This document shows positions 50,795 through 61,599 of a stretch of DNA of 64,000 bases, piece by piece. The DNA is from Cristatella mucedo (taxonomy: Eukaryota > Bryozoa > Phylactolaemata > Cristatellidae). How positions within the stretch are numbered: the first letter of the stretch is position 1; the number at the start of each line of letters is the position of its first letter. A program made the position numbers and the translations under genes. The notes beneath the pieces are model-generated. The model had not been told where the DNA came from. It saw only the letters and a program-made list of their open reading frames with translations, and did no database searches. The stretch spans positions 1,822,501 to 1,886,500 of the forward strand of contig WPIO01000008.1 of the NCBI GenBank assembly GCA_009760855.2, written 5' to 3'.

Positions 50795-51630
50795 TCACAG
50801 CCAGCCGGCTACCGGAAAATTCCCGACGAGTTGCCCACACCAAGAAAATAACTCTCGCCGCGTCCGCACTGACTGTACAGACCCTATGGCATTATCTCGG
50901 CGCCATACGAGCTTTTTACTGTCAATGCGGAGGCCTAGGACACGACCACCCTCTAACTTTTCAGGTGGTTTTGCTTCAAGTCCGTACTCGCGGAGAAGCT
51001 CGATCACACGGTCGTTTGAGACGATATCATTATTCACCAAAATATATCGTCAACATACGAATCCGTGCCGGATCTGACTCGCTCATCCATAGACAACACT
51101 TTGTTTAAGATAACAGTAATAATTTTTGGTGCAACGTCGAAATCCAGGCGAGTCAGGCAGTATTGGCGGCCATGAAATTCAACCACCTGGTACTTCCACA
51201 ATGATGGGTCTACGTCAATTTGCAAATAGGCCTTACGCAGGTCCACGACGCTTACGTTGCGTTCCATTCGCCGCCATGCACGAGGTTTATTACTGCACAC
51301 GTCCCCTTCAGCCGTGTGGCTCGACACGAACCTGTTGAGCTCGCGATAGTCGAGGACGGGCCTCACTTTCCCTTTGCTGCTTTGGACCATCGCCATCAGG
51401 GGAATCAGCCCGCCACACTCCCCGTGAAAAGGTTGAAGCCAACCACACTTTATCCAGTCCTCCACTTCCCATTCATATTCTGCTTCTACCTCAGCCGGGA
51501 TGCGATATGAGGACACGCGGTTCAGCAGCAAGGGGGCCTGTACGCCTTCTTGCCAGTTCCAGCGCACGTGCCACGCGCCATCGTGGAACACGGCAATAAA
51601 ATCTTTGTCGGAGACCGTAAGCTCGCTCAA
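50795..51630 (-). pseudogene. Gypsy-type reverse transcriptase remnant
   Basis: Motifs seen are KVRPVLDYRELNRFV, VVDLRKAYLQIDVD and the catalytic SYVDDI. The frame breaks right after YVDD. The thumb region (VLGLRIDSKKLVW, LFSWCGQLVGNFPV) continues in another frame. Confidence 0.87.
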
Positions 51631-51686
51631 ATTTCTGACCTTTGCAACGAGCGAGACTTCAGTGGCCGGGGGAGAGCGAGGGCATG

Positions 51687-52200
51687 TTACACTGTTTCTT
51701 TCACCACGGATGCATCAGGTCGCTGGAGCCTCATTACCAAAGTCAACTTGGCCTTCACCGCCGTGCCGTGCCCTACACGGACGCCGCCTAGCGCTCTTAT
51801 GACATCTATCCCAAGGATGATGTCCCAGCCAGCAATTATATCGGTCACCAAACAATTAACCTCCAACAGTACTCCTTTAATTAACAGACTGACCTTACAC
51901 GTAGAGTAACAGAGAGCGTGCGTCACCGTTCATCATCAAGATACCCTCCCTCGCAGGCTGCAGATCACGAGAGGAGGCCAGCACTGCTGCAAGCACCGTG
52001 CGGGAGCAGCCGGTGTCAACAAGTGCAGTAGCGAGCTGGCCATTCAACATCACGCCAATGGATGGTAGTCGCGCCGAAGTCAAGGGGAACACGCTGGCGC
52101 AGGTGTTGACGGTTCCCCTTAGTCGTTTTTTTTGATCGCCGAACTTGTTACAACACGCAGCAGCTCGATGATTCGGATCATGAGCCGCAGATCCAGCAAT
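51687..52200 (-). pseudogene. Gypsy-type zinc knuckle and aspartic protease remnant
   Basis: The protease active-site motif ALVDTGCSRTVL is present. The flap and C-terminal part (IIAGWDIILGIDVI) lie in another frame from about 51,910. A CWICGS start of a zinc knuckle is cut off from AHDPNHRAAAC by a frameshift near 52,180. Confidence 0.82.
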
Positions 52201-52389
52201 GTCGCGTGTGCGGCCCGCTTCGAAAAGGCCGGTCGGTGTACCTACTGCCTTTGCGAGTCCGTCTTAGACTGTACCACGACGCCACGGGTCTGAGCGCGGC
52301 GATCCTCGAAACGGCCGGCGAGACATGCCTCACTCGACGAGACAAAGTTCCTTGAAATTTCAACCAGTACCGGCAACTCAGCTTTGGTG

Positions 52390-52540
52390 AAGTGGAGTAA
52401 TGTAAGAAGTGGAGTAATGTAGCAACTGCGACGCTCACGACAGACAAGCCTAGCTGCGGAGTTTTGCACCAGCTGCAATCGCCTGATCGCACATGCCGGT
52501 AGGCCAGCGAGCAGTGAGTTTCATAACATAACATTGCTAA
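52390..52540 (-). mobile_element. Inverted LINE piece at the gypsy/LINE boundary
   Basis: The minus strand reads LVQNSAARLVCRERRSCYIT. It is a short inverted copy of the start of the next element. A 14-bp direct repeat (GTGGAGTAATGTAG/A) marks the junction near 52,390-52,420. Confidence 0.75.
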
Positions 52541-53155
52541 AATTCGAGCTTGTTTAGGTAAGGATACCACGTCCAAGTTGGTCCATGCATTCGTGACATA
52601 CCATCTCGACTTCTGCAACTCACTGTGTACTGGCCTACCAGCTTGTACGATCAGGCGATTGCAGCCGGTGCAAAACTCCACAGCTAGGCTTGTCTGTCGT
52701 GAGCGTCGCAGTTGCTACATTACTCCACTTCTCGCCGACTTGCACTGGCTACCAGTCAAGCAACAGATTTACTTCAAGGTTTTGTCGCTCACTTTTAGAT
52801 CACTTCATTCTTTGGCTCCAACCTATCTCTCAAATATACTACCCCATCACACCAAGCATCGTACCACCCGCTTTTCGGAATCCAACGGTCTACAAATACC
52901 CCGTACAAACCTCAGATCCTTTGGAGACCGTGCATTTAGCTCGTGTGCTTCCAAAGCCTGGAACTCCCTCCCGACCTGCGTCAGAACATCCCCTGACCTG
53001 ACCAAATTTAAAAAGAACTTAAAACACACTTATTTAGGACAACATTTAGTGGATCCCTGTGATTCGTCCTTGATGTGCTTATGCGTGCTGACACTGTGCA
53101 TGCTGCCACTAACCATATTTGCATGCTGACCCTGTGCATGTCACCACTAACCATG
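52541..53155 (+). mobile_element. L2-type LINE fragment, 3' end, long open frame
   Basis: An open frame to 53,129 reads LVHAFVTYHLDFCNSLCTGL, LVCRERRSCYITPLLADLHW and SFGDRAFSSCASKAWNSLPT. The best-preserved C-terminal RT sequence in the window. It lacks the catalytic RT core and the terminal tail. Confidence 0.9.
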
Positions 53156-53159
53156 CGGA

Positions 53160-54424
53160 ATCCTTCCCGAGGGTTCAGCGTCACGTTATTTCCAGCTGCC
53201 TCGATGAGTGCATTTTTGCGAAATGGCATCCGGCAAACAAACAACCAAAAGAAGCATTTTCCTACGTCTGCTGCTAATTTATCAAGATAATAGCAAGAAA
53301 TTACCTCCAGCAGAAGGATCTACTAAGATGTGAGCGGGTTGAAAAGCACGCTTTCAGCACGCTTGCCGAGAATCAGGATAAACTCTGATCTTTTCATTTC
53401 ACCCGAGAATACTGCAACAAAGCTGGGAGAGGTAAAATAAATAACTGTCGCTTGTAATTTTCCTGCGCATTCCTTTAATCACGAGTGAAATAAATTAGTG
53501 AGTGGAATGATTTTTTAAATATCAAAATGTGTTTGTCCTTTTAAAGGATGGTATAGTGGGATAGAAGGGGCCACAGTTTGATTTTCTGCGAGTTTTGCAG
53601 CAAACCATTTGACCACTCAAAGCAACTGCTACTTCAGCGTTCTGCTTACTGCCAACCGTCGGACTTGAAAGAATGCGCTTGCTATGTCACGTACACTCAG
53701 ACTTTCCTTCATCCAACTGCGAAATGCCTTCATTCCCGGTGCCAAACTGCCCTGATCTCCTAGTACCCACTCCCCCGAATCCTGAATCAGCGGTGGAGAT
53801 ACGAAGAAAAACTCTAAAAGACTATCCTGATCAAAGAGACCTCAACGAATTGATTGGAGATGTGGAGACTTCACGTGGATCTCACTCGGTCTGCACTGTC
53901 TACACTCTTAGGTATCCATAGTCATCCACGAGTTGTAAAATCTCAAGAGCGTTGACATTTATGCTGCCGGAATGCAAATACCTACTTTCCACATCCCGGT
54001 TGTTCACTCCTCCGTCCGACCTGTCCTCGCTAGTGGAATGCCACAAAACTAGCCAACGTTCTGGACGAGCTTGCTCCTTTAATTAAGCTTGCCGTATGCC
54101 CTCTCCCAGATAGTTGAATGTCTGCGGTAAACCAGGGTACAGCTAGAGAAAATATAAAAAATAGAGAGTTTACTGTCAACGACCATGCACCACTCAGAAA
54201 ACGTGAAGACACCGCCTTGCGTGACAATTGGCCAATACAAGTGCCACTTGTCGCTCACACGGGTCGATGCAATTCTGCCGGACCTTCCATACGAACTCTA
54301 GAGGCCAGTTGGAGAATTTACCATAGCCATTAGAGGAACCTAAAACTTCACAAGACACGGTTAGCTGCCCGAAATAGCTAGTAGTTTGATCTCAAAGACA
54401 ATGCAACGCAAACACCGAAGAAGG
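53160..54424. other. No gene seen
   Basis: Unique AT-rich sequence with short open stretches only. Confidence 0.45.
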
Positions 54425-54478
54425 CTTAATAATAATAATGCATTTGATATAGCGCCCTCCGAGAAATAAATCTATTCA
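54425..54478 (-). mobile_element. LINE 3'-tail fragment
   Basis: AATAATAATAATGCATTTGA and ATAGCGCCCTCCGAGAAATA match the tail terminus. It borders a CT tract. Confidence 0.65.
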
Positions 54479-54529
54479 TCAAACCTGTATTCTCAGGACG
54501 ACTCGATAGCCACCAGTATACTAACTCTC

Positions 54530-54727
<198 letters not shown>

Positions 54728-55569
54728 ATCCACGTAGCGTCTTTTCCACGGGGGTCCACTTGCCAGTCTAGAAACTTTCCAGAAGCAACTCAGCCGCTCT
54801 ACTTCCAAGAAACAGCCCATCAAGTAGCCCGCCCATCATCGAAGGCTTACCAAGCCATCTAAGGTGGTCAACAAAAGAGACACAACGTCAAACCTCTGGC
54901 ATTTGAATACTAGCCTGCAGCCGTATTCATCGCCACCTGCAGTGGACTGTTGGGATTTTTCAGTAGCACAGCCAAATGAAATTGCAATAATTTAGCCGAG
55001 GCAGAACAGGGAGCAATTTACATTTTGGCAAGCCGCCGCGGTAGACAGTTCCTAATCTTAGACTGGGAAAGATTGAACAAGATGGATAGCTGTAGAGGCA
55101 GTCTTCCTAACAAAGCTTTCACATTTTAGGCAACTGTCAAAGACGACATCTAAATTTCGAGCGCACGGTAACAGTCGCACAACTGCATCGCTATTAGAAG
55201 AGCAATGTGTTGTAGTCCAGCCACACGCTTGGAGTGTCCTACGAGCAGCAGTTTTGTTTTATCATCGTTCAGTTTAAGGAAATAGGCCGACATCCAGGAT
55301 TGAATGTCTGCAAAGCAAGCATCCTGTTTATCAGTCGCTGCAGCAAATTCCGAGGATTTAAATGACATGTATAACTGAGCATCTTCAGCATAAGTGTCAG
55401 CAGATTCCGTAGGCTCGAATCGCTGTTCAGTATGGATCAGTACGATGGAGAATGGACCGAGGACGGACCTTTCATAGACATTTCATGTGGAACTTCATAG
55501 GTGACTGGTCTGGTGGATGAAATCTGACCCCCACACGACACGGATTGAACACAACCAAACATGTAATGA

Positions 55570-56655
55570 TAACAAGAATAATGCACTTGATAAAGCACCC
55601 TCGGATAACTCAATCTCTTTCTAGGCGCTTTATATTTGCTGCAAAGGGAAACGCGATTGAATGGTGAGTGATATCATGCTTGATAAACAACATGAATAAC
55701 ATGGTTAAGGGTGACATGCACAGGGTCAGCATGCAAGTGCGGTTAGTGTCAGCATGCACTGTGTCAGCACGCATAAGCACACGAAGGACGAATCACAAGG
55801 ACCCACTAAATGCTGTCCTAAATAGCTGTGTTTTTGGTCAAGTCAGGGGATCTTCTGACGCAAGTCGGGAGTGAGTTCCAGGCTTTTGGAGCATACGAAC
55901 TAAATGCTCGGTCTCCAAAGGATTTGAGGTTTGTACGAGGTATTGGTAGACTGCTGGATTCCGAAAAATGGGTGGTACGATGCTTGGCCTGGTAGGGGAG
56001 TAGATCTGAGAGATAGGCTGGAGCCAAAGAATGAAGTGACCTAAAAGTGAGCGACGAAACCTTGAAGTCGATCCGTTGCTTGACTGGTAGCCAGTGCAGG
56101 TCGGCGAGAAGTGGTGATGGTGATCATCGCTTAGTTCAGGAAAATTTGCTGCCATCCATGTGCGGATGTCATCAATACATGCAGCAAGTGAGTTGAGAGA
56201 ATTTGAGGTGCTCGGAGGCTGGCAGGGATCAAAGCAAAGGTACAACTGAGTATCATCCGCATAGAAGTGAAAGCCTAAATTGCGTTTGGCAATCACATCG
56301 GCAAGAGGGAGAGTATAAACCGTGAAAAGAACCGGACCTAGCACGGAGCCCTGTGGTACCCCATATTTCAGAGGTACCTCAAATGATCTTTGTCCATTTA
56401 CGTCAATACTCTGGAGTCTCCCACGGAGATAGGACCTGAACCATTGCAGAGCAGAGTCAGTGATGCCTGGGCGCGATGAGAGGCACTCAAGAAGGACTTG
56501 GTGATCGATAGTATCAAAAGCTGCCGAAAGATCATGCAAAAAGAGCAGAGATACTCTTCCCATGTCTGCATTCCTAAGTAGGTCGTTGTACACCCTACGC
56601 AATGCTGACTCTGTGGAGGGATTAGCTCTAAAGCCAGACTGGAACCTACTAGCAA
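55570..56655 (-). mobile_element. L2/CR1-type LINE, 5'-truncated copy with RT core
   Basis: An open stretch of about 254 residues carries reverse transcriptase motifs: LLFLHDLSAAFDTIDH, GVPQGSVLGPVLFTVY and FYADDTQLYL. An internal deletion joins the region after the YADD motif directly to the C-terminal part (LHWLPV-like to NSLPTCVR-like). The 3' end has the shared tail (AAGCGCC...GAGTTCTCTGAGGGCGCT) and TAA-rich repeats. The 5' end joins an older copy inside the RT. I infer an inactive copy of the family that dominates this window. Confidence 0.9.
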
Positions 56656-58097
56656 GTACAATTTAAACCACGGCAATGCCTCGTCTGCCAGATGGATTGT
56701 TGTTCTTAATCGTTCAAGTAGGATCAATAGTGTCAACGGCAGCTGGTAGATCTAGCAGCGCTACAGCAGTGACATTCTCGTCATCCTTGCTGCATAGAAT
56801 GTCATTGGCTACAGAGGAGAGCAGTTTTAGTGGAGTTCAACCTCTTGAACCCCAATTAAAAAATGTTTTTATTTATTCTTTCCGATGTGTGCTACCAGGT
56901 GCTTAGTGACAATGTTTCAAGAATCTTTGGCAAAAGGGAAGAAGGGAAACTTGGACGATGGCTTGAAAGGACCTTTCTATTTAATCCAGGCTTTTTAAGT
57001 ATCGGCCTAATGATGGTCGATTTGAAGGACTTGGGTATGACCCCTTTTTCAGGGAAGCATTAAAAATCTCCGTTATGATTCGGCTCAGTTTGTCTTCCAG
57101 TAAAGACCACAGAAATGATGTTATAGAGTCTTCAGGGGCTCTTTTTGCTAGAACTCGTTAAGGTAGCCACATCGTATGTACAAACCTCGGAAAATCTCTA
57201 AAGGAATGTCACAGGTTGCGGTTTAGCAATCGTTCAGTCGGAGGAGGCTTTATGGAGGCAGGACTGTGCACAATTGCTTCAGTGAAGAAAGCTCAAAACT
57301 TTACGGCCGAGTTGTTAACATCTGGGGAGTGAGACCTCTCAGTATTAGGCAGCGTTTACCGACCAGTAATTGTTTACCACCTTATAAATCTGTTCTTGGT
57401 CGGACTGGCCGGACTTCAGTTATCGATTAAAAGACGAAGACCTGGCCTTTTTAAGCTTCCGTGTGTAAACTCAAAGGAATTCTGCAAAAGTGATTAGATC
57501 TTACTTCATCTAAAAGACTTCTTATGGCGGCGCTCAAGCCTGCATTTAACACTTGAGCATCTCTTGCCGTTTTTTTTTATCAATTGAAAGGAATATCCAC
57601 GACTCTGCACACGTACATCTATGGTACATCTAAGAGTGTCATGTTCACTGCATCAGTGAGAGTACCTGTCTGTCGATCGAGTTTGGGTGCAGATCAAGAA
57701 GACCTGCCTCACGTGCAAATTTAAAAACAGTGTCTTGGTCACTGCTTTTAAAGTTGCGTCGCTGGACAAACTCGGCGGCGTTATTCTGCACGTACAACGC
57801 GGAGCAGGAACAGCATACGAGACCGAGCAATGATTCGAGAGGGTCAGCGGGCACGCAATAACGTCTATGGGGCAGACATCCTTAGTTATAATGAGATCTA
57901 GGATATGGCCACCGACGTTGATGGAAGATTAACACGTTGGATCAAACCAAAGTTCTCTAGACAGTCAGGAAACGAGCTGATCTTGCTATTGGTAGGGTTT
58001 TCAAAGTGAATGTTGAAGTCTCATGCAACCAATCAGTAACGGCCTGGCTTGCACAAGTATTTTAGTGAGGAACGCCGAAAACTTCTCCATTAACAAG
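56656..58097 (-). mobile_element. Older L2/CR1-type LINE copy with endonuclease and RT N-terminal remnants
   Basis: Minus-strand reading finds an endonuclease piece (near 57,900-58,095: RPLLIG, FNIHFENPTNSK, LENFGLIQ), a middle region around 57,645-57,850, and RT block motifs around 56,900-57,060 (PKSFKSTIIRPILKKPGLN and LPKILE). An AAxDTID-type motif with ILLERLRT follows at 56,690-56,810. Many stops and frameshifts make it a relic. The younger copy at 55.57 kb abuts it and repeats the same RT part. Confidence 0.78.
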
Positions 58098-58098
58098 A

Positions 58099-58264
58099 GC
58101 CGTGATGGCTCACTGGGTCAGGTGTTTGCTTTTTATGACCTCGGCCTTGAGGTCGTGATTTCGAATCCTGTGGTGGGCGATCCTTTATCGCCACTGCGAG
58201 CGGTGGTAATAGCCGTAAAGGCTCTTCTGTCGCTATACAAAAGAGGGTGTTAATTCAGCTAGTT
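58099..58264 (+). mobile_element. tRNA-derived SINE, family 1, abutting the LINE at 58.1 kb
   Basis: The A-box-like GGCTCACTGGGTC and B-box-like ATTTCGAATCC are followed by the full body and tail GTCGCTATACAAAAGAGG. It marks the 5' limit of the endonuclease remnant. Confidence 0.8.
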
Positions 58265-58795
58265 TATCTTTTATCTATATAAATAAGGTTAAAGAGCCAG
58301 AAGTTTAACTGCGCAGAGACGCTCGTCCCCCAGGGTCTCTAACGGTGGACTGAGCGCTGCAGCTTTAAACACAAGAGGCCGCAACTGGGCGCCGAAAGCA
58401 ACAGTTTATTGTGGGCCTATTGGTAGTGGTTACGCGCCGGTGCAAGCACTTTACGCTGCTCGCACCGGACTGATGGAGTTAACTGCGAGCACTCCCGAAG
58501 CCCGACTTCAATAAGCTACCGTACGCCTGCGTCGCTAGCGATGGTCCCGACCCCGAAGGCGGACCGCTACAGAGCCCCAAGATACGAGCAGCTAACTGAG
58601 TAGCCGGCAGAACACAACTGCGAAGTCCAAGTTGCACTTAGCTGTTCGTCGCCGTAGGTTCGACTCTCGTGCTCTCGAAGCGTAGTCTCGCATCGACTAC
58701 GGAAGCTGCAGCCCCGAGCTCTCTCAGTCATCCCGTTGTATTCTTTCTCATCTGGACTCCTGACCTCGCGCGTAGCTGTTATTTCTACTGAAGCA

Positions 58796-59015
58796 CATTA
58801 GTCGGTGCACATCCTGACCGCATCCTCTGCACCGGGCTCCTTTCTAACTTTAGCGGGTCTGCACCTGGTGTCCTCACTCAGTGAGCTCACTATGGCAAGC
58901 GCATTAGTCGATCCGTCTCCTAACCGCATCGCCTGCACCAGGCTCCATTCTAACTAGAGATAGGTGGACCAGGGGCCGGGCCTGTACTAGGTGCGCTAGT
59001 CGAACCCACTAAGGC
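58796..59015. repeat. Diverged direct repeat, about 110-bp unit, two copies
   Basis: Both copies share CATTAGTCG, CCGCATC, CTGCACC, GGCTCC and TTCTAACT in order, then a GGACC/GCACC segment and CTCACTATGGCAAG versus CCCACTAAGGCAAG. Confidence 0.6.
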
Positions 59016-60764
59016 AAGGGCTCGCATCGCGGCTAACCTGAGAGCTGCCCCAGTGCAGAAGGAGGTCGTTATACTACAAGAGCGAGAGGCATGGTCTTTG
59101 ATGAAAACCTAATTGCAACGATGGTTCAAACGATGGCCAATGCGAAAAACGGCAGGTCTTATAGCCAAAAACGACTCGCGAACAACAATGGCAACATCAC
59201 CAGCAACTTTGCCAGACCGCAAGGACTGAAAGAATGAAGATGTGGTAGCTACACCATCGGCGACAGACCAAAAAGCTGCTGAGTTTTGCACTGGTTACAA
59301 ACGAATAAATGGCAGATTTCATGAGTCCCAAATACAGGGGAATTGCAGCCATCTAGACGCACCGTCACAAGGGCGGTTACCAGTTTATCAGTCAAACTCC
59401 GTCTAAGAAGAGCGTAAATGTGCCCCTGTTTCTCAGCAGAAAGAAGGTTGCACGTGGCAGTGGAGATGGGCGCATACAGCGACAGTCGTTTTGACGATTT
59501 GTTAAAGGTTATTTACAGTATAATAGTCAATCAGTATAGCCAATCGCGAAAAATACGCTAGATATTTTTATGCGATTTTAGTAAAACTTTTCATAAATAC
59601 GCGTTTATTTTTCTTGACCAAATGTGAACAGGTCCACACCAAACGGATCCTGTGAGAATAATGGCTTCTTTCTATAACGGTGCGGTATACGCAAATAGAA
59701 AAATTATTCTTGCCACTCGCGATCGCAAATAGTGCTCTTTTAAAGTTACGTCAACCCGATGTACCATTTAAATAGGTCACAACCATCAAAAACCGAATGC
59801 CAGTTCTCGCTTCCTGCGCGCGCATTTACCGAAAAACTGCTATAAGCGGCGGCGGCGGCCAGCCATACCGGTCGCTGGAGCTTCAGCTCTATTTTAGCGC
59901 TTCCCTCTGCGTGCGCTCCTGCTCATGCTGCTGCATGAGAGCGCAGCTCCAGACTCGCGAGCTCTCTCGTCCGAGAGCGCGCGAGTCTGGAGCTCGAGCG
60001 GCCGGTAAAGCGGCCGTCGACGTTTGCGTCCTTTCGACGTTAGTTAATCGCCCGTCCTTTGATATAGACGATCTTACGAGGAAGGCGAGTCGCAACTTGG
60101 GATGGCAATAACTGCACACAAGGCGGCGCTATTCGCGATGCTCCGTTTCGAGAGCCGCTGCGGCCATTATCGTTGGGGGGGGCGCGCGCGCGCTGAGCCT
60201 CGGGCCGGCGGGAGAACGCTATCGGGCACGCGAGCGGTGAGCGGAAATGCCGTCGTTTCGAAGCGACTCGGCTGCACATTAGCACTCCTGGCGAGCCCTT
60301 CGCGCGCCGCTGCAGCGTCGCCGCAAATTTTGGAACCCGATAAAGTACTACCTCGGCCATAGGAAAGCGTTCTTTCGCCACCCACCCCCCCCCCCCCCCA
60401 CGGTAAACTGGCGACTTCGCATCGGACTCAGGTCGTGCGGCTGAGTCGCCGGCTCCGCGGTGGCATCGGACCAGCCGGCGACAGCCGCAAAGGCCGTGCG
60501 ATGCCGCACAAATGCGGCTTTCGGCCTTTTTTGTGTGTACACAAATGCTGCTGCTTGACGAATTAATGGAGACTATTGATTTTCTCACTTTGATTACACC
60601 GCCAGGCCAAATATCGCAACACGCAGCAACTAGACACTGCGAGAAAGGCTTGTCTTTACACCGACATTTTTAGCGATCCAAATTTCATCAAATATTCCAA
60701 GTCATCAACTTGAAGATTACGTATTCGGGCTGCAGCGAAACCGTAACCTTCGAAGCACCATACT
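59016..60764. other. No gene seen; GC-rich island at 59.8-60.5 kb
   Basis: A CpG-rich island with a near-palindromic segment (CGCAGCTCCAGACTCGCGAG ... GCGAGTCTGGAGCTCGAG at about 59,941-59,997) and a C-run at about 60,382-60,399. It could be a promoter for a gene outside the window. Confidence 0.4.
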
Positions 60765-61110
60765 TTTATGCCGACCCTGCGCATGTCACCCCTAAACATC
60801 TTATTCTTGTTGTTTACTGAGCATGCTACCACTGACCATTCGATCGCGTCTCCTTTGCAGCAAATGTAAAGCAATCGAAGCAACGGTTCTCAACCCGTGG
60901 GTCGCGACTCCTTTGGGGGTCGAACCTTTCACATGGGTTGCCTGAGACCATCGGAAAACACGCATTTCCACATTTCGCACACAATAATTTTATGGTGGGG
61001 GGTCGCCACAACATGAACTGTATTAAAGGGTCACGGCATTAGGAAAGTTGAGAACCACTGACCTAGAGAGAGATTTGAGTTCTCTGAGGGCGCTATAACA
61101 AGTTTATTAT
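60765..61110 (+). mobile_element. LINE 3' tail interrupted by a SPIN-like element
   Basis: The family UTR starts CCGACCCTGCGCATGTCACC and runs to GCAAATGTAAAGC at 60,873. It resumes at 61,061 with ACCTAGAGAGAGATTTGAG and ends in the ATTATTATTATAA tail. The break is the insertion at 60,881-61,060. Confidence 0.88.
60881..61060 (+). mobile_element. SPIN-like non-autonomous hAT element (MITE), 180 bp
   Basis: Terminal inverted repeats are CAACGGTTCTCAACC (left) and CAGTGGTTCTCAACT (right, read inward). The body contains GTGGGTCGCGACTCCTTTGG, CCATCGGAAAACACGCAT, AATAATTTTATGGT and CACAACATGAACTGTATTAA. These match my memory of the SPIN (Space Invaders) hAT family in tetrapods and a few invertebrates. 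hAT elements make 8-bp target duplications. Flanks AATCGAAG (60,873-60,880) and ACCTAGAG (61,061-61,068) sit at the expected site, but the left one has diverged. It carries no transposase. Confidence 0.85.
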
Positions 61111-61114
61111 TATT

Positions 61115-61250
61115 ATAAGATAATACATTTGAATAGCACCCTCAGAAAAATAAATCTGTTCCTAGGCACTTTACGTATGCGATAAACAAAGCTTGTCAAT
61201 TTGATGATTGATAACAGGTACGGTGTCATCACGCATAAGCAAACACAGGT
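61115..61250 (-). mobile_element. LINE 3'-tail fragment, opposite orientation
   Basis: AATACATTTGAATAGCACCC with the GAAAAATAAATCTGTTCCTAG variant. It faces the previous tail end-to-end. Confidence 0.7.
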
Positions 61251-61352
61251 CAACTCATAATTTGAGGCTTTGAGATTTGAAGAAGGATCTGAGGCTCTCA
61301 TAAAAAAGGACTGCCACAGTGGGATGCAGAATGTCCCTCCAAGTCCACATCC

Positions 61353-61595
61353 TTGATGTTTACCTTGACAAATTTAGGGAGAACACTTATGGCTTACTCA
61401 GAGGAGCGAGGTGAGTACTTTCACCCGGATTTACTGGACTTTAAAAAAGGTCGTTACCAAGAACAGCTTAACAAAAATGTGTTTGTAACTATGTTTGGGG
61501 GTTTTCTCGAGAAAGCGATTTCCAATGTAGCAGCACATCTAGAACATCTACTTACTTCTGAACCTGTTCAAGTCATTATTTTGGGTGAGTTCTGA
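61353..61595 (+). other. Possible exon or element-derived protein fragment
   Basis: An open stretch of 80 residues with balanced composition and two aromatic/acidic helices (GEYFHPDLLDFKKGRYQEQL, NKNVFVTMFGGFLEKAISNV). It reminds me loosely of uncharacterised repeat-derived proteins with H-x-LLDF and RYQ-x-x-N motifs, but I cannot name it. A GGTGAGTAC at about 61,411 and a GGTGAGTTCTGA at the end are possible donors. It may be unrelated noise. Confidence 0.3.
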
Positions 61596-61599
61596 GCAA

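Larger units (their letters stand above)
49207..52390 (-). mobile_element. Ty3/gypsy-type LTR retrotransposon, internal part, decayed
   Basis: Domain order on the minus strand is zinc knuckle, aspartic protease, reverse transcriptase, RNase H, integrase, the Ty3/gypsy order. Frameshifts separate knuckle from protease, split the protease, and break the RT right after YVDD. Flanking LTRs could not be found. The gag end is cut by LINE sequence at about 52.39 kb. Confidence 0.88.

Noticed and set aside
49207-52390. Retroviral env or an intact endogenous retrovirus
   Set aside because: No envelope frame or LTR is visible; the domain order and motifs fit a Ty3/gypsy-type element with broken frames.
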